Source of the DNA: Deltaproteobacteria bacterium
GTDB lineage: Bacteria > Myxococcota > XYA12-FULL-58-9
NCBI GenBank assembly: GCA_016218825.1
Contig: JACRCV010000015.1
Coordinates: forward strand, 1-64,000
Direction: 5' to 3'
DNA: 64,000 nucleotides
Positions 47,576-56,300 of this stretch are shown here, piece by piece. Within the stretch, counting starts at the first letter, position 1. Each line of letters starts with the position of its first letter. Below the pieces are notes generated by a model. The model was not told the origin of the DNA. It did not search any database and worked only from the letters and a program-made list of their open reading frames with translations. Both the position numbers and the translations under genes were made by a program.

Positions 47576-50494
47576 CTAGTGGGCCATGTACAAAAGGCCG
47601 AGGATGATGTGGGTGGTCGCGATCGACGCCATCAGGATCGAGACCCCGAGGTGGAAGCGACGCCACCAGACGACGGTGCGGGTCGCGGCGTCGGCGAGCA
47701 TGCGGCGGCGGGTGGCGCGGGCGTGCTCGATCAGGCTCTGCAGCGTCTGGGTCTTCAACGACGGCGCCGGCACGTGCCGCAGGCCGAACGCCTGCAGCCA
47801 CACCGCCTGCGCGGTCGTCTTCAGCATGTGGCCGACGTAGATCCACGGCGCCAACAGGAGCGGCGGGTGCACCAGCCAGTCGTGGGTCCGGATCGGCTGC
47901 AACAGCCGCGTGCCGCCGCGGAGGTTGCCCCAGCGCTGCCGTAGGCGGGCGCGCGCCTGGGTGAGCGTCTGGAGCTCGAGCTCGGCGAGCCCGGCGCCGC
48001 GCCGCATCCACGACCGCAGGTAACGACCGACGATGCCGGTCAAGACCACGAGCCACGCGGCAAAGAACGCGATCGACGGCCAGCGGTCGAGCTTCAACGA
48101 GGTGTGGTAGGTGACGAGCACCGGCCCCAACAGCCCGGCCCAGACGTGCAGGGTCATGAACCAGGTCTTCTTCGCCAGGTCCTTGAACATCCCGAGGCGG
48201 GAGTGCACCGGGTAGAGACCGGCGATGAGCATCAGGACGCTGCCGGCGATGCCCAGCCCGAGGCCGAGGCCGCGCCCCGGCTCGTACGCCGACAGGTGCA
48301 AGACGCCGGCGGGCGCCAACCAGCCTCGGGTGACGCTGAGCTCGGGCGCGGTCTGGCGCAGGAAGACCTCGAGCCCCATCAGCACCGTGAGGATGGTCGC
48401 GCTGATGACGGCCGCCGGCACCAAGAAGCGGGCGCTGCCGGTCTCGGGCTTGTCGATGCCGAGCAAGAACGGCCGTTCGTGCGCCACCCCGCTCGGGGCG
48501 TCCTTGCGCCGGGCGAAGAACACCTGCTGCGGGTCGACTTCGAGCATCGCCGCGGTCGGGCAGGCGGCGATGCAGGCGGCGTCCGCAAACCCGTGGCAGC
48601 GGTCGCACTTGCTCGCGAACTGGCGGTTGCCGCGGCTCGCCGCCAGCGCGTCCATCTCCGGGGTGCCGGGCTTGATGATGCGGATGCCGATCTCCTCGAA
48701 GAACTTGGTCGGCGGCTCGGCGCCGAGCATCGCGAAGATGACGTCGTTGCCGAGGGTCTCGGTCTTGCCGGGGACCCCCAAGGTGACCTTGTCCGCGGTG
48801 ATGCTCTTCACCTGCGAGCTCAAGAGGACGCGTACCTTGCCCTTCTTTTCGAGCTCCGCGAGGCGACTCTTGTTCTTGGCCTTGATGCGGCCGAAGCTGT
48901 CCTTGCGGTAGGAGAGCGCGACCTTGGTGCCCGCGACCTCGGCGAGGCTCATCGCGGCCTCGACCGCCGAGTCGCCGCCGCCCACCACCAGGAGCTTCTT
49001 GTGGGCGTACAGCGACGGATCGCTCAAGACGTACTTGACGCGCGCCTCGGTCTCGCCGCTGACGCCGAGCTTGCGCGGCGTGCCGCGGGTGCCGACCGCG
49101 ACGATCACCGCGCGGGCGCGGTAGCTGCCGCGGCTGGTCTTCACCGCGAACCGGTCGCCCTCCGGGCTCACCCCGGTCACCGCCTCGTTGCGGTGGATCT
49201 CGAGGTGGGTGGTGGCGATGATCTCTTCCCACTTGGCGATCAGCTCCTCGCGCGTGGTGTCCTTGAGCCAGAGCTTGCCGTACAGCGGGATGTGGGCCGG
49301 CTCCGCCATCACCATCTTGTGGCGCGGGTAGTTCTGGATCGTGGTCGCGAAGTCGCCTTTGTCGAAGAGGTGAAACGACAAGCCCTTCTCGCGCGCCGCG
49401 AGCGCCGCCGCCAGCCCCGCCGGTCCGGCGCCGACCACCGCCAGGTCGACGACCCCGGGCGGCGAGCTGTTGCGCGGCTCTTTGGCGAGGTCCTCGACCG
49501 CGCGCACGCCGCTGTTGATCGCCATCTTGATGAGCGCGTCGCCGGCGGCCTCGCCGACCAGGTACAACGACGGGACGTTGGTCTTGCCGGCGGCGTCGGT
49601 GTCCGGCATCGGGTTCGGGAAGTCGGCGGCGGTGTACGGCACCTGCACCATCTGGATGGCGCCGTTCGGGCACGAGGCGGCGCAGGCCGAGCAGCCGACG
49701 CACTTCATCCGATCGGTGAGCACGGTGCCGTCTTCGGCGATCGAGATCGCGTCGAAGCCGCAGGCGTGCAGGCAGCGGTGATCGACGCAGGCGCGGCAGG
49801 CGATCGGGAAGGCGAGGACCCCGAGGCTCGGGCCGACGCGGCTCAAGCGCGAGGCGCCGTGCCGCGCGGCGCAGGCCGCCTCGCAGGCGTCGCAGCCGAT
49901 GCAACGGTCCAGCTGCACGACCTTGGTGGTGCGCGCGAAGCCCAGCCCGTGGCGCAGGAAGAAGTCCTGGATCATGCGGCGCGCCGACGAGCGGTTGTGC
50001 TGGTAGAGGGAGCGCAGCTCGGCGTTCTTGCGCCCGAGCGCCTGGGCCAGCGCCCGATCCCGGGTCAACGCGTCGCCGAGGCTCTTCTTGGGGATCTTGC
50101 ACAGGACGCTGTGGACGTCGGCGACGCAATCGATCGCCGGCTCCGGGGAGTCGGCGCGGCGGCGGAGGTACTCGTCGGAGAAGAAGTCGCCCTTGCCGAA
50201 GGCGGCGAGGTGCTGCCACTCCTTGCGCGCCTTCTTCGGGTCGGGGCTCGGGGGCGCTTCGCCGTTGCCGGCCTGCGGATCGAGGATCGCCGAGATCTGG
50301 CCGTCGTAGACGAAGAAGTAGTGCTCGGGCTCCTGCGGCGACGCGAGGCTCGAGACCCGCCCGCCGGGGGCGAGGGGCAACCACCGGACCACCTTGCCGA
50401 GGTCGAGGAGCGACGCCGGCAGCGCGCGGGAGAAGAGGCTGAGATGGGTGAGCTCGGCGGTCGACAGCAGAGCTTCGTTCGGCGCGGCGCCCAT
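47576..50494 (-). CDS. cNMP-fold / multi Fe-S / FAD-NAD(P) oxidoreductase / cytochrome-b-like fusion
   Basis: About 972 residues. Domains in order: a CRP-like beta-roll (about 10-150; EHYFFVYDGQISAILD, AAFGKGDFFSDEYL) without a DNA-binding helix; a ferredoxin region (about 190-290) with CIGCDACEAAC, CRACVDHRCLHAC and CVGCSACAASCP; a YpdA/thioredoxin-reductase-like domain (about 340-650) with FAD motif VVGAGPAGLAAA and NAD(P) motif VVGGGDSAVEAA but no redox CxxC; a further Cys group CDRCHGFADAACIAACP; and a membrane part (about 700-972) with several helices and His pairs (LHVWAGLLGPVLVTYH, HPPLLLAPWIYVGHM, THIILGLLYMAH) suited to b haems. I infer transfer of electrons from NAD(P)H through Fe-S clusters to a membrane cytochrome b. 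Start ATG 50494 is preferred over GTG 50533; neither has a strong ribosome site. Confidence 0.87.
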   Translation of the reverse strand: MGAAPNEALLSTAELTHLSLFSRALPASLLDLGKVVRWLPLAPGGRVSSLASPQEPEHYFFVYDGQISAILDPQAGNGEAPPSPDPKKARKEWQHLAAFGKGDFFSDEYLRRRADSPEPAIDCVADVHSVLCKIPKKSLGDALTRDRALAQALGRKNAELRSLYQHNRSSARRMIQDFFLRHGLGFARTTKVVQLDRCIGCDACEAACAARHGASRLSRVGPSLGVLAFPIACRACVDHRCLHACGFDAISIAEDGTVLTDRMKCVGCSACAASCPNGAIQMVQVPYTAADFPNPMPDTDAAGKTNVPSLYLVGEAAGDALIKMAINSGVRAVEDLAKEPRNSSPPGVVDLAVVGAGPAGLAAALAAREKGLSFHLFDKGDFATTIQNYPRHKMVMAEPAHIPLYGKLWLKDTTREELIAKWEEIIATTHLEIHRNEAVTGVSPEGDRFAVKTSRGSYRARAVIVAVGTRGTPRKLGVSGETEARVKYVLSDPSLYAHKKLLVVGGGDSAVEAAMSLAEVAGTKVALSYRKDSFGRIKAKNKSRLAELEKKGKVRVLLSSQVKSITADKVTLGVPGKTETLGNDVIFAMLGAEPPTKFFEEIGIRIIKPGTPEMDALAASRGNRQFASKCDRCHGFADAACIAACPTAAMLEVDPQQVFFARRKDAPSGVAHERPFLLGIDKPETGSARFLVPAAVISATILTVLMGLEVFLRQTAPELSVTRGWLAPAGVLHLSAYEPGRGLGLGLGIAGSVLMLIAGLYPVHSRLGMFKDLAKKTWFMTLHVWAGLLGPVLVTYHTSLKLDRWPSIAFFAAWLVVLTGIVGRYLRSWMRRGAGLAELELQTLTQARARLRQRWGNLRGGTRLLQPIRTHDWLVHPPLLLAPWIYVGHMLKTTAQAVWLQAFGLRHVPAPSLKTQTLQSLIEHARATRRRMLADAATRTVVWWRRFHLGVSILMASIATTHIILGLLYMAH

Positions 50495-50594
50495 GGCGGC
50501 ACCTACTCTAGCAGCTCGCGGCGAGAATGCCACCGCCGGTCACGAGCGGGACTTGGCGCGGTATCCGGCCGATTGTGCGCAGGATTTTCCCGCC

Positions 50595-50622
50595 GGCTAA
50601 CGCTTTGCCTTGTCATCTGTCT
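50595..50622 (+). promoter_or_regulatory. Possible ECF-type promoter upstream of the sigma gene
   Basis: GGCTAAC (50595-50601 region) resembles the GGxAAC -35 box of ECF sigma factors and is followed after 17 nt by GTC, a common -10 core. The predicted transcript would start about 10 nt before the sigma-factor ATG. Such autoregulation is usual for ECF cassettes, but the match is weak. Confidence 0.3.
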
Positions 50623-50636
50623 TTGCTTCGGGGTTT

Positions 50637-51215
50637 ATGGCGGTGATGGACGCGACCACAGAGGAGCTGGTCAGCCGCGCCCGGCAGGGCGACGCCGATG
50701 CCTGCGAGCTCTTGGTTCGCCGGCACCTGCGCGCGGCGTACGCGGTGGCGCTGGCGGTCGTCGGCTCGACCGCGGACGCCGAGGACGTCGCCCAGGAGGC
50801 CTTCCTCGTGGCGTTCGAGCGCTTGGATTCCTGCCGGGAGCCGGCTCGTTTCTCCGGTTGGCTGCTGCAGATCGTCCGGCGCCGGGCGTACAACGCCCTG
50901 GACCACCGCCGGGTGCGGACCACCCATGCCGGGGCGTTGATGACCGAGAACGCCGAGCGCTCCCGGGTCGACGCCTTGCGGCAGCAGACGCCGGCGGTCG
51001 GCCGCAAGGAGCGCTTGCTCGAGGCCCTCGGGCATTTGAGCCCGATCGAGCGCGAGGTCCTGTTGCTCCACGATCTCGAGGGCCGCACCCATGGAGAGAT
51101 CGCGGCGGCGCTCGCGATCTCCGAGGTCGGCTCGCGTCAACATCTGTTCAAGGGGCGGCACGTGCTGCGCCGCCTGCTCACGGGCGAATCGGACACCGAG
51201 GTGGGTCATGGATGA
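50637..51215 (+). CDS. ECF-family RNA polymerase sigma factor
   Basis: About 192 residues. Region 2 (ELLVRRHLRAAYAVALAVVGSTADAEDVAQEAFL) and region 4 (LLEALGHLSPIEREVLLLHD, THGEIAAALAISEVGSRQHL) are clear; regions 1 and 3 are absent, as in ECF factors. Starts at 50637 or 50646 are both possible. It is first in a cassette with a membrane anti-sigma-like protein and a Spy-like periplasmic protein, and is divergent from the multihaem operon 142 bp away. Confidence 0.93.
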   Translation: MAVMDATTEELVSRARQGDADACELLVRRHLRAAYAVALAVVGSTADAEDVAQEAFLVAFERLDSCREPARFSGWLLQIVRRRAYNALDHRRVRTTHAGALMTENAERSRVDALRQQTPAVGRKERLLEALGHLSPIEREVLLLHDLEGRTHGEIAAALAISEVGSRQHLFKGRHVLRRLLTGESDTEVGHG

Positions 51216-51546
51216 CGAGAAGATCGACCTGTCGCCGTTGGATCTGGCGCAGGATCCGGCGCGCTTCGAGCGCCTGGTGGCGCGCATCACCGGCGACGCC
51301 GTGGCCCGCAGGCAGCGCCCACCGTTGTTCGCCGCGCTCGTGGCCTTGATGCGGCCGGCGTTGGCGATGGCGGCGCTCTCGGTGGCGGTGATCTGGGGCG
51401 GCGCCTGGTTCGTCCCGGCCCGCCGCCCCTCGAGCGCGGCCGCGGATCCAACGCAGACGTTGCTCGCCTGGGCGGCCTCGGGACGTGTCCCGGAGCCCGG
51501 CGAGATCCTCAGCACCTTTGGAGGCAGTCATGACCCCGGTCGCTGA
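51208..51546 (+). CDS. Small single-pass membrane protein, probable anti-sigma factor
   Basis: 112 residues. The cytoplasmic N-terminal part is short (about 50 residues, acidic). One membrane segment (PALAMAALSVAVIWGGAWFV, about 50-70) is followed by a short periplasmic tail. There is no zinc-binding HxxxCxxC motif. The assignment rests on position: it overlaps the sigma gene by 8 bp (ATG preceded by GAGGTGGG) and precedes a Spy-like gene, the usual order sigma / anti-sigma / sensor. Confidence 0.75.
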   Translation: MDDEKIDLSPLDLAQDPARFERLVARITGDAVARRQRPPLFAALVALMRPALAMAALSVAVIWGGAWFVPARRPSSAAADPTQTLLAWAASGRVPEPGEILSTFGGSHDPGR

Positions 51547-51973
51547 TCGCACGTCCAGGACCAAGCTCGCCGCAGGGTTGTTGCTGGCCGGCACCTTCGT
51601 CGCCGGCGCCATCGCCGGCGCCGGGCTGCTCGTCGCGTTCGGGCCGCGGCCGCCCGGCCCGCCGGGAGGTCTCGGGTCCCTCGAAGAGCTCGACTTGAGC
51701 GCCGCGCAAGAGGCGAAGGCCCGCGCGCTGCACGAGCGCTTTCGGCCGCGGCTCGAGGCCATCTTCCGCGAGACGATGCCGAAGGTGCAGGCGGTGCAGG
51801 TCGAGATCGAGAGCGAGCTGCGTTCGTTGTTGACGCCCGAGCAGCAACGGAAGCTCGATGCGATGCGCGCCGCCCGGCCGTTTCTTCCGCCGGGGATGGC
51901 GCCGGGCGGGTTGCCGCCACCGCCGCCGCCGGGCTTCGGGCCGCCGGGGATGGCGCCGCCCGGGCCGCCGTGA
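51530..51973 (+). CDS. Spy/CpxP-like periplasmic sensor protein
   Basis: 147 residues. N-terminal membrane anchor (LAAGLLLAGTFVAGAIAGAGLL), then a long-helix region (about 55-120) with ELDLSAAQEAKARALHERFRP and LLTPEQQRKLDAM. These are the two LTxxQ-type motifs of Spy/CpxP and periplasmic metal-sensor proteins. A Gly/Pro/Met-rich tail (PPGMAPGGLPPPPPPGFG) ends the protein. It probably senses envelope stress or metal and controls release of the sigma factor. GGAGGC lies 6 nt before the ATG; the gene overlaps the previous one by 17 bp. Confidence 0.85.
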   Translation: MTPVADRTSRTKLAAGLLLAGTFVAGAIAGAGLLVAFGPRPPGPPGGLGSLEELDLSAAQEAKARALHERFRPRLEAIFRETMPKVQAVQVEIESELRSLLTPEQQRKLDAMRAARPFLPPGMAPGGLPPPPPPGFGPPGMAPPGPP

Positions 51974-51999
51974 AGGAAGGAAACGAAGACGGTCCGGCG

Positions 52000-53184
52000 T
52001 CAGAAGTTGGGGGCGGCGAAGGTCCGGCCGGGCTTGCCGATCAGATAGCCCTGCAGCCAGTCGCAGCCGACGCTCAGGAGCGCGTCGCGCTCCGCGGCGG
52101 TCTCGACGCCTTCGGTGACCACGTGGCTCTTGAGCTTGGTGCACAGCTCCAGAATCGCCTGGATCACGATCAGCCGGGCCGGGTTCTGGTCGACGCCGCG
52201 CACCAGCGACATGTCGATCTTGGCGACGTTCGGCAACAGCTGCGCGAACACCGACAGCGACGCGTAGCCGGCGCCCAGATCGTCGACCGCGATCCGGTAG
52301 CCGAGGCGGCGCAGCGTCGCCAGGCGCTCTTGCAGGCCCTTGATGGTCTCGAAGGGCGCGCACTCGGTGAGCTCCAACACCACCCGCGGCGCGAAGGCCG
52401 ACAGCGGCGCCTCGGGATCGTAGAGGTCGTCGTCCTCGAGATCGAGGGCGTGCAGGTTCACGAAGACGTCGGTGCCGTTCGGGACCGTCGGGATCGCCGC
52501 CGCCACGTTGCGGCGCACCGCCCGGCCGACATCCGGCAAGCGCGCCAGGCGCTCGGCGGCGCCGACGATCTGCCCGGGAGAAGGCAGCACCGGATCGTCG
52601 GAGCGCATCAAGGCCTCGTAGGCCACGACCCGCCGCTCCCGATAGCTGACGATCGGCTGGAACGCCATCCACAAGGCGGCGAGCGCCCGATCGAGGTCCT
52701 CGCCGAGGCGCTGGCGAAGGTCGAGCTCGCGCGCCGCGACCTTCAGCGAGTCGACGACGTTGCGTTTCACCTCGACCCGGCGGGTGAGGACCGCGTGACC
52801 GACCGCGCTGCGCAGATCGTTCAGGCTCACCGGCTTGATGAGGTAGCGCACCGCCCCGAGCTCGACGGCACGGGCCGCGGTCTCGACGGTCGCGCCGCCG
52901 GTGACCAACACCACCGGCACCGACAGCTCGCGCTCTTTCATGGCGTTCAGCAGATCCAGCCCGTCCATCTCCGGCATCGCCACGTCGCTGACCACCGCGT
53001 CGAAGCCGTCGCCGTTCAAGAGCGCGAGCGCCGCGGTCGCGTTGTCGCTGGTCTCGACGTCGTAGCCGGCGCGGCTCAGGATCTTGTGGAACGCCCGCAG
53101 CTGCATCGGGTCGTCGTCGACGACCAGGACCCGGGCGGCCGGGCCCGGCGCCGGACTCTCGCCGGTCTGAGGGGGAGTATTCAT
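52000..53184 (-). CDS. Receiver-EAL cyclic di-GMP phosphodiesterase
   Basis: 394 residues. The receiver (about 17-135) has DDD, acceptor Asp67 (VVSDVAMPEMDG) and Lys in LIKPV. The EAL domain (about 160-390) keeps the catalytic residues: YEALMR (EAL), NLHALDL, ELTEC, VDDLGAGYASL, KIDMSLV and VTEGVET. It should hydrolyse cyclic di-GMP, opposing the receiver-GGDEF protein at 13970. The ATG is set by GGAGG 4 nt upstream. It is transcribed divergently from the large Fn3-type lipoprotein gene. Confidence 0.93.
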   Translation of the reverse strand: MNTPPQTGESPAPGPAARVLVVDDDPMQLRAFHKILSRAGYDVETSDNATAALALLNGDGFDAVVSDVAMPEMDGLDLLNAMKERELSVPVVLVTGGATVETAARAVELGAVRYLIKPVSLNDLRSAVGHAVLTRRVEVKRNVVDSLKVAARELDLRQRLGEDLDRALAALWMAFQPIVSYRERRVVAYEALMRSDDPVLPSPGQIVGAAERLARLPDVGRAVRRNVAAAIPTVPNGTDVFVNLHALDLEDDDLYDPEAPLSAFAPRVVLELTECAPFETIKGLQERLATLRRLGYRIAVDDLGAGYASLSVFAQLLPNVAKIDMSLVRGVDQNPARLIVIQAILELCTKLKSHVVTEGVETAAERDALLSVGCDWLQGYLIGKPGRTFAAPNF

Positions 53185-53247
53185 GTTGCCTCCGTGCTTC
53201 GTCCGCCAAGGGCACGATGCAAGCCGCACGCCACCGGGCGTGGTTTG

Positions 53248-53277
53248 ATTGTCTCGCCTTTCTGTGTTGTCGTGCAA
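53248..53277 (-). promoter_or_regulatory. Possible sigma-70-type promoter of the receiver-EAL gene
   Basis: Read on the minus strand, TTGCAC (53272-53277) and GACAAT (53248-53253) are separated by 18 bp, about 64 nt upstream of the start codon. Confidence 0.35.
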
Positions 53278-53364
53278 CCGCTTGACGTTTCCGGCCCAGG
53301 GTTGTTCTTGCCCAGGGTGGACGCCACCCGGCGGCGAATCGGCCGGCGGAACACGGAGTGGACC

Positions 53365-56300
53365 TTGCAGCTGCGGGCCTTGGCGCTCTCGTTGGTGGTC
53401 ATCGCCGGCTGCGGTCGGACCGACCCGGTCGAGGCCAATCTCCTGAACGCCGAGCATTTCCTACCCGAGGCGCCGGTCTTGGCCTTCGATCCGACCACCC
53501 TCATCGAGAAGGTCGAGCTCAGGTTCCGCTCGGTGTCGGCGGCGGGTGCGAGCCTCACCTACACCGTGTGGCGCGGCCGCGGCGCCGGTGGTCCGTACGA
53601 CGAGCTGGTCTGCGAGACGACGGCCTCGGCGTGTCGCGACCTGGCGGTGGTCCCCGGCAGCCGCTACGCCTACGTCGCGTATGCCCGGAATCGCGCCGGC
53701 ACCTCGCCGGGCTCGAACGAGGTCAGCGCCATCCCGATGGGGCGCTTCGCGATCGCGACCGCCTTGGCGGCGAGCGAGAGCGTCACCCTCACCTGGGGAT
53801 CGTCGGTCGGCGCCGACGCGTACGTCGTCGCCTACGGGCGGGCGAGCGGTCTCACCCCGGTCCATTGGAGCGCGGTCGCGACGAGCCCGGCCACGGTCAC
53901 CGATCTGGACAACGCCGCCCGGTACTACTTCCGGGTGTTGGCGAGGAACGCCACCGGCACCGGGCCGTCCGACAACGAAGTCGCGGCGACGCCGGTCGGG
54001 CCGGGACGCTTCCAGATCGTGGACGCCGTGCCGCAGCAGACCGCGGTGCTCCTCCGCTGGACCCCGTCGACCGGCGCGCAGGCGTACGCGGTGCGCTACG
54101 GCACGACCTCGCAGAGCTACCCCACGGTCGCGAGCGTCGTCGCCGCCTCTCCGTGGGTGGTCGGCGGCCTGACGCCGGGGACGCTGTACTGCTTCATGGT
54201 CACCGCGACCGCGGCGGGCTCGGCAGTGGACGCGGCGCGCGAGGCCTGTGTCGCGCCGGGATCGGCGTGGGCGCTGGTCGGCCAGCCGGGAGGCGCCGGC
54301 AGCGGCGGCAGGAGCTTCGCGTTCGCGCTCTCGTCCACGACTGCTGGTCGACCGGTGGTCGTGTCGGGGGCGCAGGCCAGCGCCGGCGTGGCGATGGCGT
54401 ACAGCGGCGGCGCCTGGGGCCCCTTCGCGGGCCCGGCGTTCAGCGACGGCAACGCCGACCACCTGTCGATGGCGGTGGCGCCGCAGGGCGCGGCGAACGC
54501 CGGGGTGGCGTACGTCAGCTTCGAGGATCGGGCGCACGGCGACATGCTGACGGTCGTGGCGCTCGGGGCCGGCGGCGCGACGCCGCTCGGGGCCCCGGGG
54601 CAAAACGGCGCCGCGGTCAACGCCACGAGCATCGCCGTCGACGCCGACGGCAACCCCTGGGTCGCGTGGCGCAAAGCGGCCGACGGCCACGTGCTCCTCT
54701 CCCACTGGAACGGTGGTGGCTGGGACACGACCCCCGAGGTGGCGGCGAGCGGCATGCGCAACGCGCCGGGCCTGGCGCTCGACAGGACGGTGACGCCCAA
54801 CGTGCCGTACGTATCGGGCACCGACACCAGCACCCAGAAGCTCAGCGTCCGCAAGCTCGACGGCGGCGCCTGGGCTCAGGTGGGTCAGGCGCAGGTGGTC
54901 TACGACTGCGACTACGGGCCGCAGAGCATCGTCGTCGACGGCGCGGGCGTCGCCTGGGTGGCCTACGCCGACTCCACGAACGGCTGCAAGGCGACGGTCG
55001 CGAGCAACGCCGGCGGCGACTTCGCGCCGGTCGGCGGGGCGGCGTCGCCGGGTCGGGCCTGGAACGCGCGGCTCGCCGTCGCCCCCGGGTCGGGCGCGCT
55101 CTATCTCGCCTACCTCGACGTCGAGGCCTTTCAGAAGGTCACGGTGCTGAAGCTCGCGTCGGGCGCCTGGCAGCTCGTCGGCGCGCCCGGGTTCACCGAG
55201 CTGTTGTCGCAGACCCTGCAGACCTGTCGCAGCAACGTGATGCACTTCGCGGTCGACGCCGACGGCACGCCGATGGTGGCGGTGGCTTTGGCGTCGGGCT
55301 TGTCGGTGTACGCGCACCGGGGTACGCCGCAGCTCGCCGCCACCGCGCTGCGTTTCGCCGCCGACTATCCGGCGAGCGCGGTCGATCTGCCTGCGATCTG
55401 GGCGCCGTCCGCGGTCGCGACCGCGACGGAGCAGGAGCTGCAGCTATACGCCGACGAGGTCTGTGCGACCCCCTCGGGCGAGGCGATCGATCTGGCGGCG
55501 CCGACAGTCGCGCTCTTCGGCAAGAGCGGCGCCGCGGGGCAGTCCTACACCTATCGGATCCTGACGTCGTTCTCCGATCGGGACCCGGTGTGGTCGGCGT
55601 GCTCCGAGCCGGCGTCGCTCCGGCCGACGTTGGCGTTGGCCCAGGCCGGCGTGGCGCCGCTCGGCGTCGGCGGCTGCGGCAGCGGCTCGTTGACCCAGGT
55701 GGTTTTCGATCACCTCGGCCGGCCGTACGTGATCCACGAGACCCCGTCGAAGACCCTCGGGCCGACGACCGTCGTCGAGCTCGCGAACGGGCTCTGGCGC
55801 ACCTTGGGTCAGAACGCCGCGGTGCCGACCGGCTCGACCGGGATCCCGAAGCTGGCCTTCGATAAGAACGGCGTGCCCTACGCGCTCAACAAGAACGGCG
55901 GCAGCGCCGCGGCGAAGCTGACGCGCTACGATCGCTCGACCGGCGTCTGGAGCCTGTTGCCGGCGAGCGACGGCTTCACGCCGATCGAGGAGTCGCACCA
56001 CCTCGCGATCCACCCGCTCTCGAACCTGCCGGTGGTGGGCTTCGTCGACGTCACCCTGGGCGTGAACAAGCCGAGCGTGATGATCTACGACGGCGTCGGC
56101 GCCTGGAGCTACCTCGGCGCGCCGCAGTTCTCCGCGAACCCGGTCGGCGCCTTCGACGGCTCGGCGGCGATGATCCTCGACGCGCAGGGCGTGCCGTACT
56201 TCGGGTTCATGGACGCGGTGCTCGGGCAGGTGTTCGTGATGCGCTTCGACGGCGGGGGCTGGGACTACGTCGGCACCTCGGCCGCGGCCGGGATCTCGAC

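Noticed and set aside
48580-48605. CDRCH in the 972-residue oxidoreductase read as a c-type haem motif
   Set aside because: The surrounding spacing C-x2-C-x7-C-x3-C-P is that of a ferredoxin cluster, and this part lies in the cytoplasmic half of the protein.
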